Both the position numbers and the translations under genes were made by a program. Positions 33,028-41,490 of a stretch of DNA of 41,490 bases are shown here, in pieces; positions within the stretch are counted from its first letter, which is position 1; each line of letters opens with the position of its first letter. The stretch comes from JBQTIQ01 sp052387955 (lineage in GTDB: Bacteria > Actinomycetota > Acidimicrobiia > Acidimicrobiales > JACDCH01), in NCBI GenBank assembly GCA_052387955.1, contig JBQTIQ010000087.1, positions 1 to 41,490 of the forward strand, read 5' to 3'. The notes under the pieces are model-generated. The model worked only from the letters and a program-made list of their open reading frames with translations, made no database searches and was not told where the DNA came from.

Positions 33028-36000
33028 TCAGCGACGGCCCAGCGCCGCGAACCGCCGGGCCACGAACGCGGCCAGAGGGCTGTTGTCGGGGCCAGCGGCC
33101 ACCATCAGCCCGGCTGCGCGCCGCTCGGCGTCGCGCCACCAACGCTGGACTCCGGTGGTGGCTGCGACTTCGGCCGTGACCATCCACGCCTCCAGCGCCG
33201 CCGTCCGTTCGAGCTCGGCCAGCACGCCGTCGAGGCCGGCGTGATCGATGGGGTGCCCGAGGGCAGCGTCGGCCCGGGCTGCCACCGCCCTCCCGAGCAG
33301 CTCGTAGCGACGGGTACCGAGGGCGGCATTGCCGGCCACGACCGCATGGGCCGCTTCCGCCGCCGCCTCCGCTTCGCCCGCGAGGAGCCCATGGCGGGCG
33401 CGGAGCAGCCGGTAGCGGAAGCGCTGGTGCCACGCCATGGTGCCGGCCCAGGCCTCGACGCCGGCGGCGGCCTCGATGGCCTCCGCGGCGCCGTCGAGGT
33501 CGCCGAGCTGCAGGCGTACCTCGACCCGGTCGAGCAGGGCCGCGAAACGGGGCTCGGAATAGGAGACCTCCCCGGACGGCGTGGACTCACCCAGGGCCTC
33601 GGCGGAGAGCTCGTCGGCCTCCTCGTGGCGCCCGAGTTGGCGGACCACGAACGAGCGGACGTTGTGGGCAACAGGCCCGAAGCGGGCGCCCTGCTCCCCT
33701 GCCGCTCGGACGGTGGCCTCGAACCGATCGGCGCTGACGAGAGCATCGAGGGGGCGGCCGAGCATGCCCAACAGCAGCGTCCGGTGAAAGGCGGCGTGCA
33801 GCGGGGCGAAGGGGTGGCCCAGCCCCCCGGGGCCGAGGAGGGCCCGGTCGATCAGGTCGAGGCCCTCGGCGGGCCGGTTCTGGAACGCCCGCACCGAACC
33901 GAGCCAGACCTGGGCCAGGCCGCGGCTCGGCCCGGTACCGGTCCTGACCGCCTCGTCCAGGAGCATGTCGGCTTCGGGCACGCGGCCCGAGGCCTGGGCG
34001 ACGCGGCCCAGCAGGGCCAGGCAGCTGGCCCGCACCGAGAGCTCGGCCGCCCCGGCAAGGCCATGCTCGGCGTAACGACCGGCGGCTTCGTAGTCACGGG
34101 CGTAGTAGGCGGTCCAGCCGGCCAGCTCCGCCGCCGCCGCCCCCTCACCCAGCGCCAGCGCGGCACGGGCATCCTCCAGGGCGGCGGCCAGGGCGCCGCG
34201 GGCCAGGCGGGTGCGGGCGCGGGCCAGGCGGACCGTGGCAGTGGGGGCCAAGGCGACGGCATCGTCGAGATGGCTCTCGGCCCCGGCGAGGTCGTAGCGG
34301 GCGGCGGCGGTCTCCGCCGCGAAGACCAGCGCCTCGGCCGCGGCTTCCAGGTCTCCGCCCAGGCGGGCGTGCCACGCCACCACGAGCGGGTCGTGGCGCC
34401 GCCGCGCCACCAGCTCCCGCGCCGCCACCCGATGGATGTAGGCCCGTCGAGCGGCGGTGACGCCGGCGGCGAGGGCCTCTCGTACCAGGTCGTGACGAAA
34501 GGCCAGTACCGTCCCGCGGTCGTCGAGCAGTCGAGTCCGCACGCCGGACTCGATGTGGGCCAGGAGATCGCCGACCGACAGCCCTGCCACACCAGCGAGA
34601 AGGTCGACGTCGATCTCGTGCCCGAGCACGGCCGCAGCCCGCATGGTGGCCTCGGCCGGCCCGAGGGCGGCAGCCCGGGACGCAACCGAATCCCGCACCG
34701 TCTTCGGGAGCTCGTCGTCGCCTGCCGCCGCCAGCTCGACCAGGAACAACGGGTGGCCGCCGCTGCGGGCATGGAGGGACACCGCCCGCTCGACGCCGAC
34801 GAGCTCGGCCGCGGCTGCGGCGTCGAGTGGGCCGAGCGCGACGATCGTGGCCGCTGGCACTGGCCGGCCTTCGCCGACCCTGCGGGTGGCGACGACCAGC
34901 AGTCGACTGCCCCGCCGGGCCGCGAAGCCAAGCCATTCGAGGGTCGCGGCCCCGGCCCAGTGGACGTCCTCGACGACCACCACCACCGGCGCCCCCCCGC
35001 CGGCGCGCTCGACCACGGCCAGCAGGGCGGCGAACAGCAGGGCCCTGCCGGTTTCGACGTCGGCCACGGTGGTGGCCCCGGCGGCCCGGATGGCGGTGGG
35101 GTCGGTACCGAGGAGAGGGCGCAGCGCGCCGCGTTCGTCGCCCAGCACGCGCTCGGCCTCGCCCGGCCCCAACCGCCGGAGGTACGCCGCGAGCCCGTCG
35201 AGCACAGGCTGGAAGGCAACGTCGCGCCCGAGCTCGTCGCAGCGCCCCGACAGCACCACCACGCCCTGGAGGCGGACGGCGGCGGCCCATGCCTGCACCA
35301 GCGCGGTCTTGCCGATCCCGGCTTCGCCTTCCACGACGACGAGGGCGGCATCACCGCCCAGGGCGCGCCCCAGCAGCCCGTCCAGGCGGTCGAGCTCGGA
35401 TGCCCTCCCCACCACGGCGTGGCCCGCGGCGGCGGGTACCGGCACCGCCGCTGGGACGTGGCCGAGAAGGATCGCACCGTGCAGCGCCTCGGTGGCCTCG
35501 GTCGGCCCCACGCCCAGCTCGTCGGCCAGGCGCTCCCGCGCCCGGGCGTAGGCGGCGAGGGCCGATCCGGGCCGGCCGGCGCCGGCGTGCGCCCGCATCA
35601 GCAGCCGCAACGCCACCTCGTCGTAGGGGTCGTGCTCGAGCACGCCCTCGGCGGCGGCGGCCGCGTCACCGGGGTCACCGACGGCGAGCGCTGCCTCGGC
35701 GGCCAGCAGGCGGCACCGGGCCACGACCCGGTCGACGACGCCACGGTGCTCGTCGACCCAGGGGGAGTCGTCTTCGGGGAGCAGCGGGCCTCGCACCAGC
35801 GCGATGGCCGCCACCGCGGCGGCCCGTGCCGCGGCCGGGCTGCTGGCGGCGAGCCGAGCGGCGGCCTCGTCGGCGCGGGCCACGAGCTCGGATACGTCGA
35901 CCCAGTCAGCCCGAAGCGCCCATCCTCCCTCGGTACGCACGAACCGGTCGGCACCGAGCACCGACCGCAGACGGCTCACCAGCACGCTGAGCTGCTCGAC

Positions 36001-36198
36001 GGGCCGGTCGGGGGCCGTGTCGCCCCACAGTGCCTCGGCCAGGCGATCGGCGGGAACAGGTCCCCCGGCCCCCAGTGCCAACACCTTCACCAGGGCCCGG
36101 GCCTTGCGGCTCCCCACCGCCGACGCCGCCAGCCCCTCGACTTCGAAGCCACCGAGCAGGCGGATGCGGAGGGGCCGGGGATCGTCCACGCCCGCCAT
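33028..36198 (-). CDS. SARP-type transcriptional regulator with AAA/NACHT-like ATPase and TPR region
   Basis: 1056 aa. OmpR-like winged helix (about 10-95: LRIRLLGGFEV, LAEALWGD, VLVSRLRSVLG), bacterial transcriptional activation domain (about 100-245), ATPase with Walker A GEAGIGKT (291-298) and Walker B VVVVVEDVHW (404-413), then helical repeats to the end. This is the AfsR/SARP-large architecture; no C-terminal LuxR helix-turn-helix is present. Such proteins activate secondary-metabolite or stress genes, binding direct heptameric repeats. ATG 36198 lies 54 bp downstream of TerC. A long plus-strand ORF covers the same region but is a shadow of GC-rich codon bias. Confidence 0.92.
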   Translation of the reverse strand: MAGVDDPRPLRIRLLGGFEVEGLAASAVGSRKARALVKVLALGAGGPVPADRLAEALWGDTAPDRPVEQLSVLVSRLRSVLGADRFVRTEGGWALRADWVDVSELVARADEAAARLAASSPAAARAAAVAAIALVRGPLLPEDDSPWVDEHRGVVDRVVARCRLLAAEAALAVGDPGDAAAAAEGVLEHDPYDEVALRLLMRAHAGAGRPGSALAAYARARERLADELGVGPTEATEALHGAILLGHVPAAVPVPAAAGHAVVGRASELDRLDGLLGRALGGDAALVVVEGEAGIGKTALVQAWAAAVRLQGVVVLSGRCDELGRDVAFQPVLDGLAAYLRRLGPGEAERVLGDERGALRPLLGTDPTAIRAAGATTVADVETGRALLFAALLAVVERAGGGAPVVVVVEDVHWAGAATLEWLGFAARRGSRLLVVATRRVGEGRPVPAATIVALGPLDAAAAAELVGVERAVSLHARSGGHPLFLVELAAAGDDELPKTVRDSVASRAAALGPAEATMRAAAVLGHEIDVDLLAGVAGLSVGDLLAHIESGVRTRLLDDRGTVLAFRHDLVREALAAGVTAARRAYIHRVAARELVARRRHDPLVVAWHARLGGDLEAAAEALVFAAETAAARYDLAGAESHLDDAVALAPTATVRLARARTRLARGALAAALEDARAALALGEGAAAAELAGWTAYYARDYEAAGRYAEHGLAGAAELSVRASCLALLGRVAQASGRVPEADMLLDEAVRTGTGPSRGLAQVWLGSVRAFQNRPAEGLDLIDRALLGPGGLGHPFAPLHAAFHRTLLLGMLGRPLDALVSADRFEATVRAAGEQGARFGPVAHNVRSFVVRQLGRHEEADELSAEALGESTPSGEVSYSEPRFAALLDRVEVRLQLGDLDGAAEAIEAAAGVEAWAGTMAWHQRFRYRLLRARHGLLAGEAEAAAEAAHAVVAGNAALGTRRYELLGRAVAARADAALGHPIDHAGLDGVLAELERTAALEAWMVTAEVAATTGVQRWWRDAERRAAGLMVAAGPDNSPLAAFVARRFAALGRR

Positions 36199-36252
36199 TG
36201 TCGCCGGCGATGATGCGCGCTCGCCGCGGCCGGCGGCCTACCGCGGTGATCC

Positions 36253-37320
36253 TCATCTGCGCCCGGCTGGAGGGCCCCCACTCCGTTCGGCCCGGACCCG
36301 CACAGCCCGGTCTTCCTCGTCGACGGCCACGTCGGGCTCGGGCGCCGGTCTCGGGGCGGCTCTCAGCGAGGCGGCGATGGCAACGGTCAGCACCACCGCG
36401 ATGACGGCCAGGGAGAGCCACGTCGGCGGGTGCCAGTTGACCGGCTCGCCGACGAGCAGCATCTTGACGCCGACGTAGGCGAGGATCACACCGAGACCGA
36501 GGTTCAGGTACCGAAACCGGCCCGCCATCCCGGCCAGCAGGAAGTACAGCGACCGCAGCCCCATGATGGCGAACAGGTTCGAGCTGAAGACGATGAACTC
36601 TTCGCGGCTCACCGCCAGGACCGCCGGCACGGAGTCCACCGCGAAGACGACGTCGGTCGCCTCGATCAGGATCAGCACGGCGAAGAGGGGCGTGGCCATC
36701 CTCTTGCCGTTCTCCTTGGTGAACAGTTTCTGGCCTGCGTAGTGGTCGGTCGTGGGCACGATCTTCTGGATCAGCCGGAGGGCCGGGCTACGGGTGTAGT
36801 CCTTGACCTTGGTGTCGTCGTGATGGGCGATGTGCCACGCGGTGTAGAGCAGGAATGCGCCGAAGAGGTAGAGCACGAACGAGAAGCGGTCGATCAGGGC
36901 GACGCCGGCGAAGATGAACACGGCCCGCAGGACGAGAGCCCCGAAGATGCCCCAGAACAGGACCCGGAACTGGTACTCGCGGGGGACGGCGAAGAACGAG
37001 AAGATCACCGCCCACACGAACACGTTGTCGATCGACAGCGACTTCTCGATCAGGAAGCCCGAGAGGTATTCGCCTGCCGCCTGCGGTCCCTGCCACGACA
37101 ACAGGACCAGCGAGAAGGCGAGGCCGATCGAGATCCAGATGGCGGACTCGACAGCTGCTGCTTTGAACGAGATGGCGTGCGGGCGGCGGTGCACGAGCAA
37201 CAGGTCGGCCAACAAGAGCACGGTGACGCCGCCCAGGAGGGCCACCCAGACCCATCCGGGGACGTCGAAGCTGGCGTAGTTCTCACGGCCGGCGCTGGCC
37301 GCCGTCGATGTCGCTAGCAC
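36253..37320 (-). CDS. TerC/Alx-family integral membrane protein
   Basis: 355 aa from GTG 37320, with GAAGG seven bases upstream. About nine membrane helices; family signatures are FLIEKSLSIDNVFVWAVIFSFFAVPREYQFRVLFWGI (acidic ESLSxDNxF motif), ATPLFAVLILIEATDVVFAVDSVPAVLAV and NLFAIMGLRSLYFLL. TerC proteins help export or meter metal ions (Mn, or Ca in secreted-protein loading). The C-terminus is a charged cytoplasmic tail. It begins 19 bp after the ppdK stop and may be co-transcribed with it. Confidence 0.95.
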   Translation of the reverse strand: MLATSTAASAGRENYASFDVPGWVWVALLGGVTVLLLADLLLVHRRPHAISFKAAAVESAIWISIGLAFSLVLLSWQGPQAAGEYLSGFLIEKSLSIDNVFVWAVIFSFFAVPREYQFRVLFWGIFGALVLRAVFIFAGVALIDRFSFVLYLFGAFLLYTAWHIAHHDDTKVKDYTRSPALRLIQKIVPTTDHYAGQKLFTKENGKRMATPLFAVLILIEATDVVFAVDSVPAVLAVSREEFIVFSSNLFAIMGLRSLYFLLAGMAGRFRYLNLGLGVILAYVGVKMLLVGEPVNWHPPTWLSLAVIAVVLTVAIAASLRAAPRPAPEPDVAVDEEDRAVRVRAERSGGPPAGRR

Positions 37321-37339
37321 GAGCGGGCCTTCAGTCCTT

Positions 37340-39997
37340 TCAACTGGTGGCGTCCCCCGAGGACGAGCCGACCACTGCCTGGGCCGCGGCCAACCGTGCG
37401 ATGGGTACCCGGAACGGCGAGCACGAGACATAGTCGAGGCCGGCTTCGTAGAAGAGGGCGATCGACTCGGGGTCGCCGCCGTGCTCGCCGCACACCCCGA
37501 GCTTGAGCTCGGGCTTGGTCTGGCGGCCGCGCTGGGCGCCGAGGCGTACCAGTTCACCGACGCCGGTGGCGTCGATGGTCTCGAAGGGGTTCCGCTCGAG
37601 CAGGCCCGCCTCGAGGTAGGCCGGCATCATCCGGCTCTCCACGTCGTCGCGGCTGAAGCCGAACGTCATCTGGGTGAGGTCGTTGGTGCCGAAGCTGAAG
37701 AAATCGGCCGCCTCGGCGATCTCGTCGGCCCGCAGGGCAGCGCGGGGCGTCTCGATCATGGTGCCGATGGTGACGTCGATCTTGCGCCGCGACCCGGCGG
37801 TGGCCTCGGTGATCGCCGCCTCGATCCACGAGCGGGCCAGAGCCAGCTCCTCGCGGGTGACGGTGAGCGGGATCATGATCTCGATGACGGGCTTGCCCCT
37901 CTTCTTGGCCCGTTCGAGGGCGGCCTCCATCAGCGCCCGGACCTGCATGGCGTAGAGCCCGGGTTTGATGACCCCGAGGCGCACTCCGCGGGTCCCGAGC
38001 ATCGGGTTGAACTCGTGCCAGGCCCGGGCCGCCCGCAAGAGGTCCTCCTCCTGGGCGCTGAGCCCGCTGGTGGCCTGCTTGACCACCAGCTCGTCGACGT
38101 TGGGGAGGAACTCGTGCAGCGGAGGGTCGAGCAGCCGCACCGTGACCGGGAGCTTGTCCATGGCCTCGAGGATCTCGTCGAAGTCGGCCTTCTGGACCTG
38201 GCGCAGCTCCTCGAGGGCGGCCGCCTCCTCCTCGGGGGTATCGGCCAGGATCATCCTGCGCACGACGGGAAGGCGGTCCTCGCCGAGGAACATGTGCTCG
38301 GTGCGACAGAGGCCGATGCCTTCGGCCCCGAAGCCGCGGGCGTTGGTGGCGTCGGGGCCGTTGTCGGCGTTTGCCCGCACCTTGAGCTTGCCCTTGCGGA
38401 TCTCGTCGGCCCACTTGAGGACGGTGTGGAACTGGGGCGGGGGTTCGGATGCGATGAGGGTCGCCTCGCCGAGCACGACCGAACCGGACGAGCCGTCGAG
38501 GGACAACATGTCGCCTTCGACCACCGTCACCTCGCCCACCGTGAACTGCTTGCCCTGGATCTTGATCGAGTCCGCCCCGACCACGGCCGGGATGCCCCAG
38601 CCCCGGGCGACAACGGCGGCGTGGGAGACCAGGCCGCCCCGGGCGGTGAGGATTCCTTCGGCCACCTGCATCCCGTGCACGTCTTCGGGGCTGGTCTCGG
38701 AGCGTACGAGGATGACCTTCTCGCCTCGCCTCGACGCCGCGGCGGCGTCGTCGGCGGTGAAGTAGACGGCCCCGACGGCTGCCCCCGGTGAGGCGGCCAG
38801 GCCTCTTGCGACCACCTTGAGGTCCATGCCGGCGAACTGGGGGTGCAGCACCTGGTCGAGCTGGTCGGCGGTGACGCGCAGGATGGCCTCTTCCTTGGTG
38901 ATCTTCCAGCCTTTGCGGCCCTTCACCCCTGAGACCATGTCGACCGCCATCCGCAGGGCCGCTGTGCCGGTGCGCTTTCCCACCCGGGTCTGCAGCATCC
39001 AGAGCTTGCCCTGCTCGATGGTGAACTCGGTGTCGCACATGTCGCGATAGTGGGCTTCGAGGCGGGCGAACACGTCCAGCAGCTGCTTGTGCACCTTGGG
39101 GAAGTGCTTGGCCAGGGCGTCGAGGTCCTCGGTGTTGCGGATGCCGGCGACGACGTCTTCGCCCTGGGCGTTGACCAGGAAATCGCCGTAGGGCTTGGCC
39201 TCGCCGGTGGCGGCGTTGCGGGTGAAGCCGACGCCCGTGCCGCTGTTGTCGTCGCGGTTCCCGAACACCATGGCCTGGACGTTGACGGCGGTGCCGAGAT
39301 CGTGGCTGATGCGCTCCCGGGCCCGGTAGGCCACGGCCCGTGCCGCGTTCCAGGACCGGAAGACGGCCTCGATAGCACCCCGGAGCTGTTCCTTCGGGCC
39401 CTGGGGGAAGGGCCTGGCGGTCTGGGCCTCGACCGACGCCTTGTAGTCCTCGACCAGCCGTTGCAACGCCGGCGCCGAGATCTGGGCGTCGGTGGTGGCG
39501 CCGTCGGCCTCCTTGGCCTTGTCCAGCAGCTCGTCGAAGGGCTCTCCGGGGAGGTCGAGGACGATCTTGGAGTACATGGCGATGAAGCGCCGGTAGGAGT
39601 CGAAGGCGAAGCGCTCGTCGTCGGTCTGCTTGGCCAACGCGACGACCGACTCGTCGTTGAGCCCGAGGTTGAGGACCGTGTCCATCATCCCGGGCATCGA
39701 GAACCTGGCCCCCGACCGCACCGAGACCAGCAACGGGTCGCCCGGGTCGCCGAGGTTGCGGCCCATGGACTTCTCGAGCCGGGAGAGGTGGCGGGCCACC
39801 TCCTTGTCGAGGCCCTCGGGCCAGCCGCCGCCCATGTAGTCACGGCAGGCGTCGGTGCTGATGGTGAACCCGGCCGGTACCGGCAGGCCCAGCACCGAGG
39901 TCATCTCGGCCAGGTTGGCTCCCTTGCCACCGAGGAGGTCCTTCATCTCCATCGGCGGCTTCCGATGTTTGTGATCGAACGCGTAGATGTAAGGCAC
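37340..39997 (-). CDS. ppdK: Pyruvate, phosphate dikinase
   Basis: 885 aa, normal length. ATP-grasp N-terminal part: DLLGGKGANLAEM, SVRSGARFSMPGMMDTVLNLG and GVGFTRNAATGE. Phosphohistidine domain: ILTARGGLVSHAAVVARGWGIPAVVG (catalytic His). PEP/pyruvate barrel: GLCRTEHMF, MIPLTVTREEL, FSFGTNDLTQMTFGFSRDD and the catalytic Cys in GVCGEHGGDP. It interconverts pyruvate, ATP and Pi with PEP, AMP and PPi. The Thr that is the target of the PPDK regulatory protein two residues before His is Val here. GTG 39997 gives the usual start (YIYAFDHKHRKPPMEMKDLLGGKG). It lies 86 bp after glyS. Confidence 0.96.
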   Translation of the reverse strand: MPYIYAFDHKHRKPPMEMKDLLGGKGANLAEMTSVLGLPVPAGFTISTDACRDYMGGGWPEGLDKEVARHLSRLEKSMGRNLGDPGDPLLVSVRSGARFSMPGMMDTVLNLGLNDESVVALAKQTDDERFAFDSYRRFIAMYSKIVLDLPGEPFDELLDKAKEADGATTDAQISAPALQRLVEDYKASVEAQTARPFPQGPKEQLRGAIEAVFRSWNAARAVAYRARERISHDLGTAVNVQAMVFGNRDDNSGTGVGFTRNAATGEAKPYGDFLVNAQGEDVVAGIRNTEDLDALAKHFPKVHKQLLDVFARLEAHYRDMCDTEFTIEQGKLWMLQTRVGKRTGTAALRMAVDMVSGVKGRKGWKITKEEAILRVTADQLDQVLHPQFAGMDLKVVARGLAASPGAAVGAVYFTADDAAAASRRGEKVILVRSETSPEDVHGMQVAEGILTARGGLVSHAAVVARGWGIPAVVGADSIKIQGKQFTVGEVTVVEGDMLSLDGSSGSVVLGEATLIASEPPPQFHTVLKWADEIRKGKLKVRANADNGPDATNARGFGAEGIGLCRTEHMFLGEDRLPVVRRMILADTPEEEAAALEELRQVQKADFDEILEAMDKLPVTVRLLDPPLHEFLPNVDELVVKQATSGLSAQEEDLLRAARAWHEFNPMLGTRGVRLGVIKPGLYAMQVRALMEAALERAKKRGKPVIEIMIPLTVTREELALARSWIEAAITEATAGSRRKIDVTIGTMIETPRAALRADEIAEAADFFSFGTNDLTQMTFGFSRDDVESRMMPAYLEAGLLERNPFETIDATGVGELVRLGAQRGRQTKPELKLGVCGEHGGDPESIALFYEAGLDYVSCSPFRVPIARLAAAQAVVGSSSGDATS

Positions 39998-40083
39998 CGT
40001 GATCCCCCGGTCCGTCAAGACGACGCCGCGAGCGTACTTGGACGGGTTGCCCCTCTCGGCGGGCCTTGCCTGGCCCGCGGCCC

Positions 40084-41412
40084 CTACAGGCCGAGGCGGT
40101 TCCCGAGGTGGTCGACGAGGCCCGAGATCGGCACCCGTTCCTGGGCCATCGTGTCGCGGTCGCGCACGGTGACGGCGACGTCGTCGAGGCTCTCGAAGTC
40201 GACGGTCACGCAGAACGGGGTCCCGATCTCGTCCTGGCGCCGATAGCGCCGGCCGATGGCCTGGGTCTCGTCGTACTCGGTCATGAACTGTGGTTGCAGG
40301 CGCGCCAGCACCTCGCGGGCCACCGGTGACAGCCTCTCGTTCTTGGAGAGGGGCATCACCGCCGCCTTGTAGGGGGCGATGCGGGGGTGCAGGCGCAGCA
40401 CGGTGCGGGTGTCGCCCTTCCCCTGGCCCTCGCGCTCCACCTCCTCTTCGTCGTAGGCCGCCATGAGAAAGGCCATGGCTGCCCGGGTGGCGCCGGCGGC
40501 CGGCTCGATCACATGGGGCACGTAGCGCACGTTGGCGGCCTGGTCGAAGAACTCGAGCTTCTCGCCCGAGTGCTTGGAGTGCTGGGTCAGGTCGTAGTCG
40601 GTGCGGTTGGCGATGCCCTCGAGCTCGTCCCAGCCCCACGGGAAGAGGAACTCGACGTCGCTGGTGCCGGCCGAATAGTGGGACAGCTCGGCGGCGTCGT
40701 GCGCCCGCAGGCGCAGCTTGGCGACGGGGATACCGAGGTCTATGTACCAGCGGAACCGCTCGTCGCACCAGTACTCGTACCATTTCGTGCCCTCGTCGGG
40801 GGGCACGAAGAACTCCATCTCCATCTGTTCGAACTCGCGTGTCCGGAACACGAAGTTGCCCGGTGTGATCTCGTTGCGGAACGACTTGCCCTGCTGGGCG
40901 ATGCCGAAGGGCGGCCGCTTGCGGCTGGTCTGCAACACGTTGGCGAAGTTGACGAACATGCCCTGGGCCGTCTCGGGCCGCAGGTAGACCTCGGCGCCGG
41001 CACCCTCGACCGGCCCGGCGAAGGTCTTGAACATCAGGTTGAACTGGCGGGCTTCGGTGAAGGTGCTGGTGCCGCCGCAGTTCGGGCACCGCTCGGGATC
41101 GTCGAGCTTGTCCGACCGGAACCGCTCGTTGCACTGGCGGCAGTCGACCAGGGGATCGGTGAAGTTGGCCAGGTGGCCCGACGCCTCCCACACTGCCGGC
41201 GGCGACAGGACCGAGGCGTCGAGGCCCACGACGTCGTCGCGCAGCTGCACCATCGAGCGCCACCAGGCGTCCTTGACGTTGCGCTTGAGGAGCACACCGA
41301 GGGGCCCGTAGTCCCAGGTGGAGCGGAACCCGCCGTAGATCTCGCTCGACGGGAACACCAGGCCGCGCCGCTTGCACAGGTTGACGACGCGTTCCATGAG
41401 GTCGGCAGCCAT
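40084..41412 (-). CDS. glyS: Glycyl-tRNA synthetase (dimeric alpha2 type)
   Basis: 442 aa. Class II motifs: FRSTWDYGPLGVLLKRNV (N-terminal), QQGKSFRNEITPGNFVFRTREFEQMEMEFF (motif 2) and the C-terminal half leading to QPQFMTEYDETQAIGRRYRRQDEIGTPFCVTVD (anticodon-binding HGTP domain). A zinc-binding insertion CRQCNERF...CPNCGG is present. It charges tRNA-Gly. Start ATG 41412. The 78 bp upstream to the window edge contains TAGCCT on the minus strand (41422-41427), a possible -10, and no T-box-like structure. ppdK follows in the same direction, a common neighbour. Confidence 0.97.
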   Translation of the reverse strand: MAADLMERVVNLCKRRGLVFPSSEIYGGFRSTWDYGPLGVLLKRNVKDAWWRSMVQLRDDVVGLDASVLSPPAVWEASGHLANFTDPLVDCRQCNERFRSDKLDDPERCPNCGGTSTFTEARQFNLMFKTFAGPVEGAGAEVYLRPETAQGMFVNFANVLQTSRKRPPFGIAQQGKSFRNEITPGNFVFRTREFEQMEMEFFVPPDEGTKWYEYWCDERFRWYIDLGIPVAKLRLRAHDAAELSHYSAGTSDVEFLFPWGWDELEGIANRTDYDLTQHSKHSGEKLEFFDQAANVRYVPHVIEPAAGATRAAMAFLMAAYDEEEVEREGQGKGDTRTVLRLHPRIAPYKAAVMPLSKNERLSPVAREVLARLQPQFMTEYDETQAIGRRYRRQDEIGTPFCVTVDFESLDDVAVTVRDRDTMAQERVPISGLVDHLGNRLGL

Positions 41413-41490
41413 AAGCGGTCCAGGCTAATCGTCGCCCGTGATCGGCCTCTCACCGATTGGTCGCGGGACGCGCGGCGCGCTAGATGATCG

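Noticed and set aside
33010..36213. 1067-codon plus-strand ORF opposite the SARP gene
   Set aside because: Shadow of GC-biased third positions; its translation is Gly/Arg/Gln-rich with no domain, while the minus frame has clear SARP and ATPase motifs.
40000..41377. 460-codon extension of ppdK through glyS
   Set aside because: It is an out-of-frame reading of glyS; PPDK homology begins at 39997.
41480..41490. CTAGAT at the right window edge as a sixth element copy
   Set aside because: After CTAGAT the sequence is GATCG, not CTGCTCGG; only six bases match and the window ends.

Overview
High-GC (roughly 70%), gene-dense DNA from a member of the Actinomycetota. An SARP/AfsR regulator, a mycothiol-isomerase-like DinB protein, DUF6777-type sensor proteins, FHA and Ser/Thr-kinase signalling, GTG/TTG starts and a 36-residue Lys-rich protein all fit. 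Acidimicrobiia is my best guess at class level; this is inference.

Layout. 1-2.4 kb: the 3' end of a di-iron aromatic/alkene monooxygenase alpha-subunit gene, two strong hairpins, an ECF sigma factor whose first ~60 residues look like the N-terminus of that same monooxygenase family, and an ArsR-Fur pair with overlapping stop and start. 2.4-7.6 kb: a DinB/MDMPI protein, a small RecD-like remnant, then a divergent pair made of a TPR-CHAT protease and an apparently cytoplasmic S8 subtilase with ten [S/G]PVYA repeats. 7.6-19 kb: PRC-barrel protein, tRNA-Val, Nudix hydrolase, inositol-phosphatase-like enzyme, small proteins, a DHA2 exporter overlapping a Ppx/GppA phosphatase, a coiled-coil M15 peptidase and a double-FHA ABC transporter. 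19-25 kb: SGNH lipoprotein, Ser/Thr kinase with DUF6777 and discoidin-like ectodomains, an SH3-like membrane protein, and a kinase-less DUF6777 paralogue. 25-30.4 kb: DJ-1/PfpI protein, two tRNAs (CAU, Asn), rpoD, dnaG and a methyltransferase. 30.5-32.9 kb: a tightly overlapping SnoaL-like / APH-like kinase / methyltransferase operon, divergent from the first methyltransferase across a striking four-half-site dyad. 33-41.4 kb: SARP-ATPase regulator, TerC, ppdK and glyS, all on the minus strand.

The most unusual non-coding signal is a dispersed 126-127 bp element with five near-complete copies (7569-7695, 19690-19816, 19813-19939, 24923-25049, 32856-32981). Each has two stem-loops and is bounded by CTAG, except for one degenerate CGAG end. 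The copies sit at gene ends, and for three genes the CTAG supplies the TAG stop codon. A diverged half copy lies between two ~40-bp direct repeats at the start of the FHA-ABC gene. I read this as a non-autonomous mobile or REP-like family targeting CTAG.

Candidate new biology, in order: the CTAG element family; the CHAT/subtilase pair with its repeat linker; the sigma factor carrying a monooxygenase N-terminus; the operator at 30502-30541; and the split DUF6777 signalling locus. Family assignments rest on motifs recalled from memory; no database search was possible.
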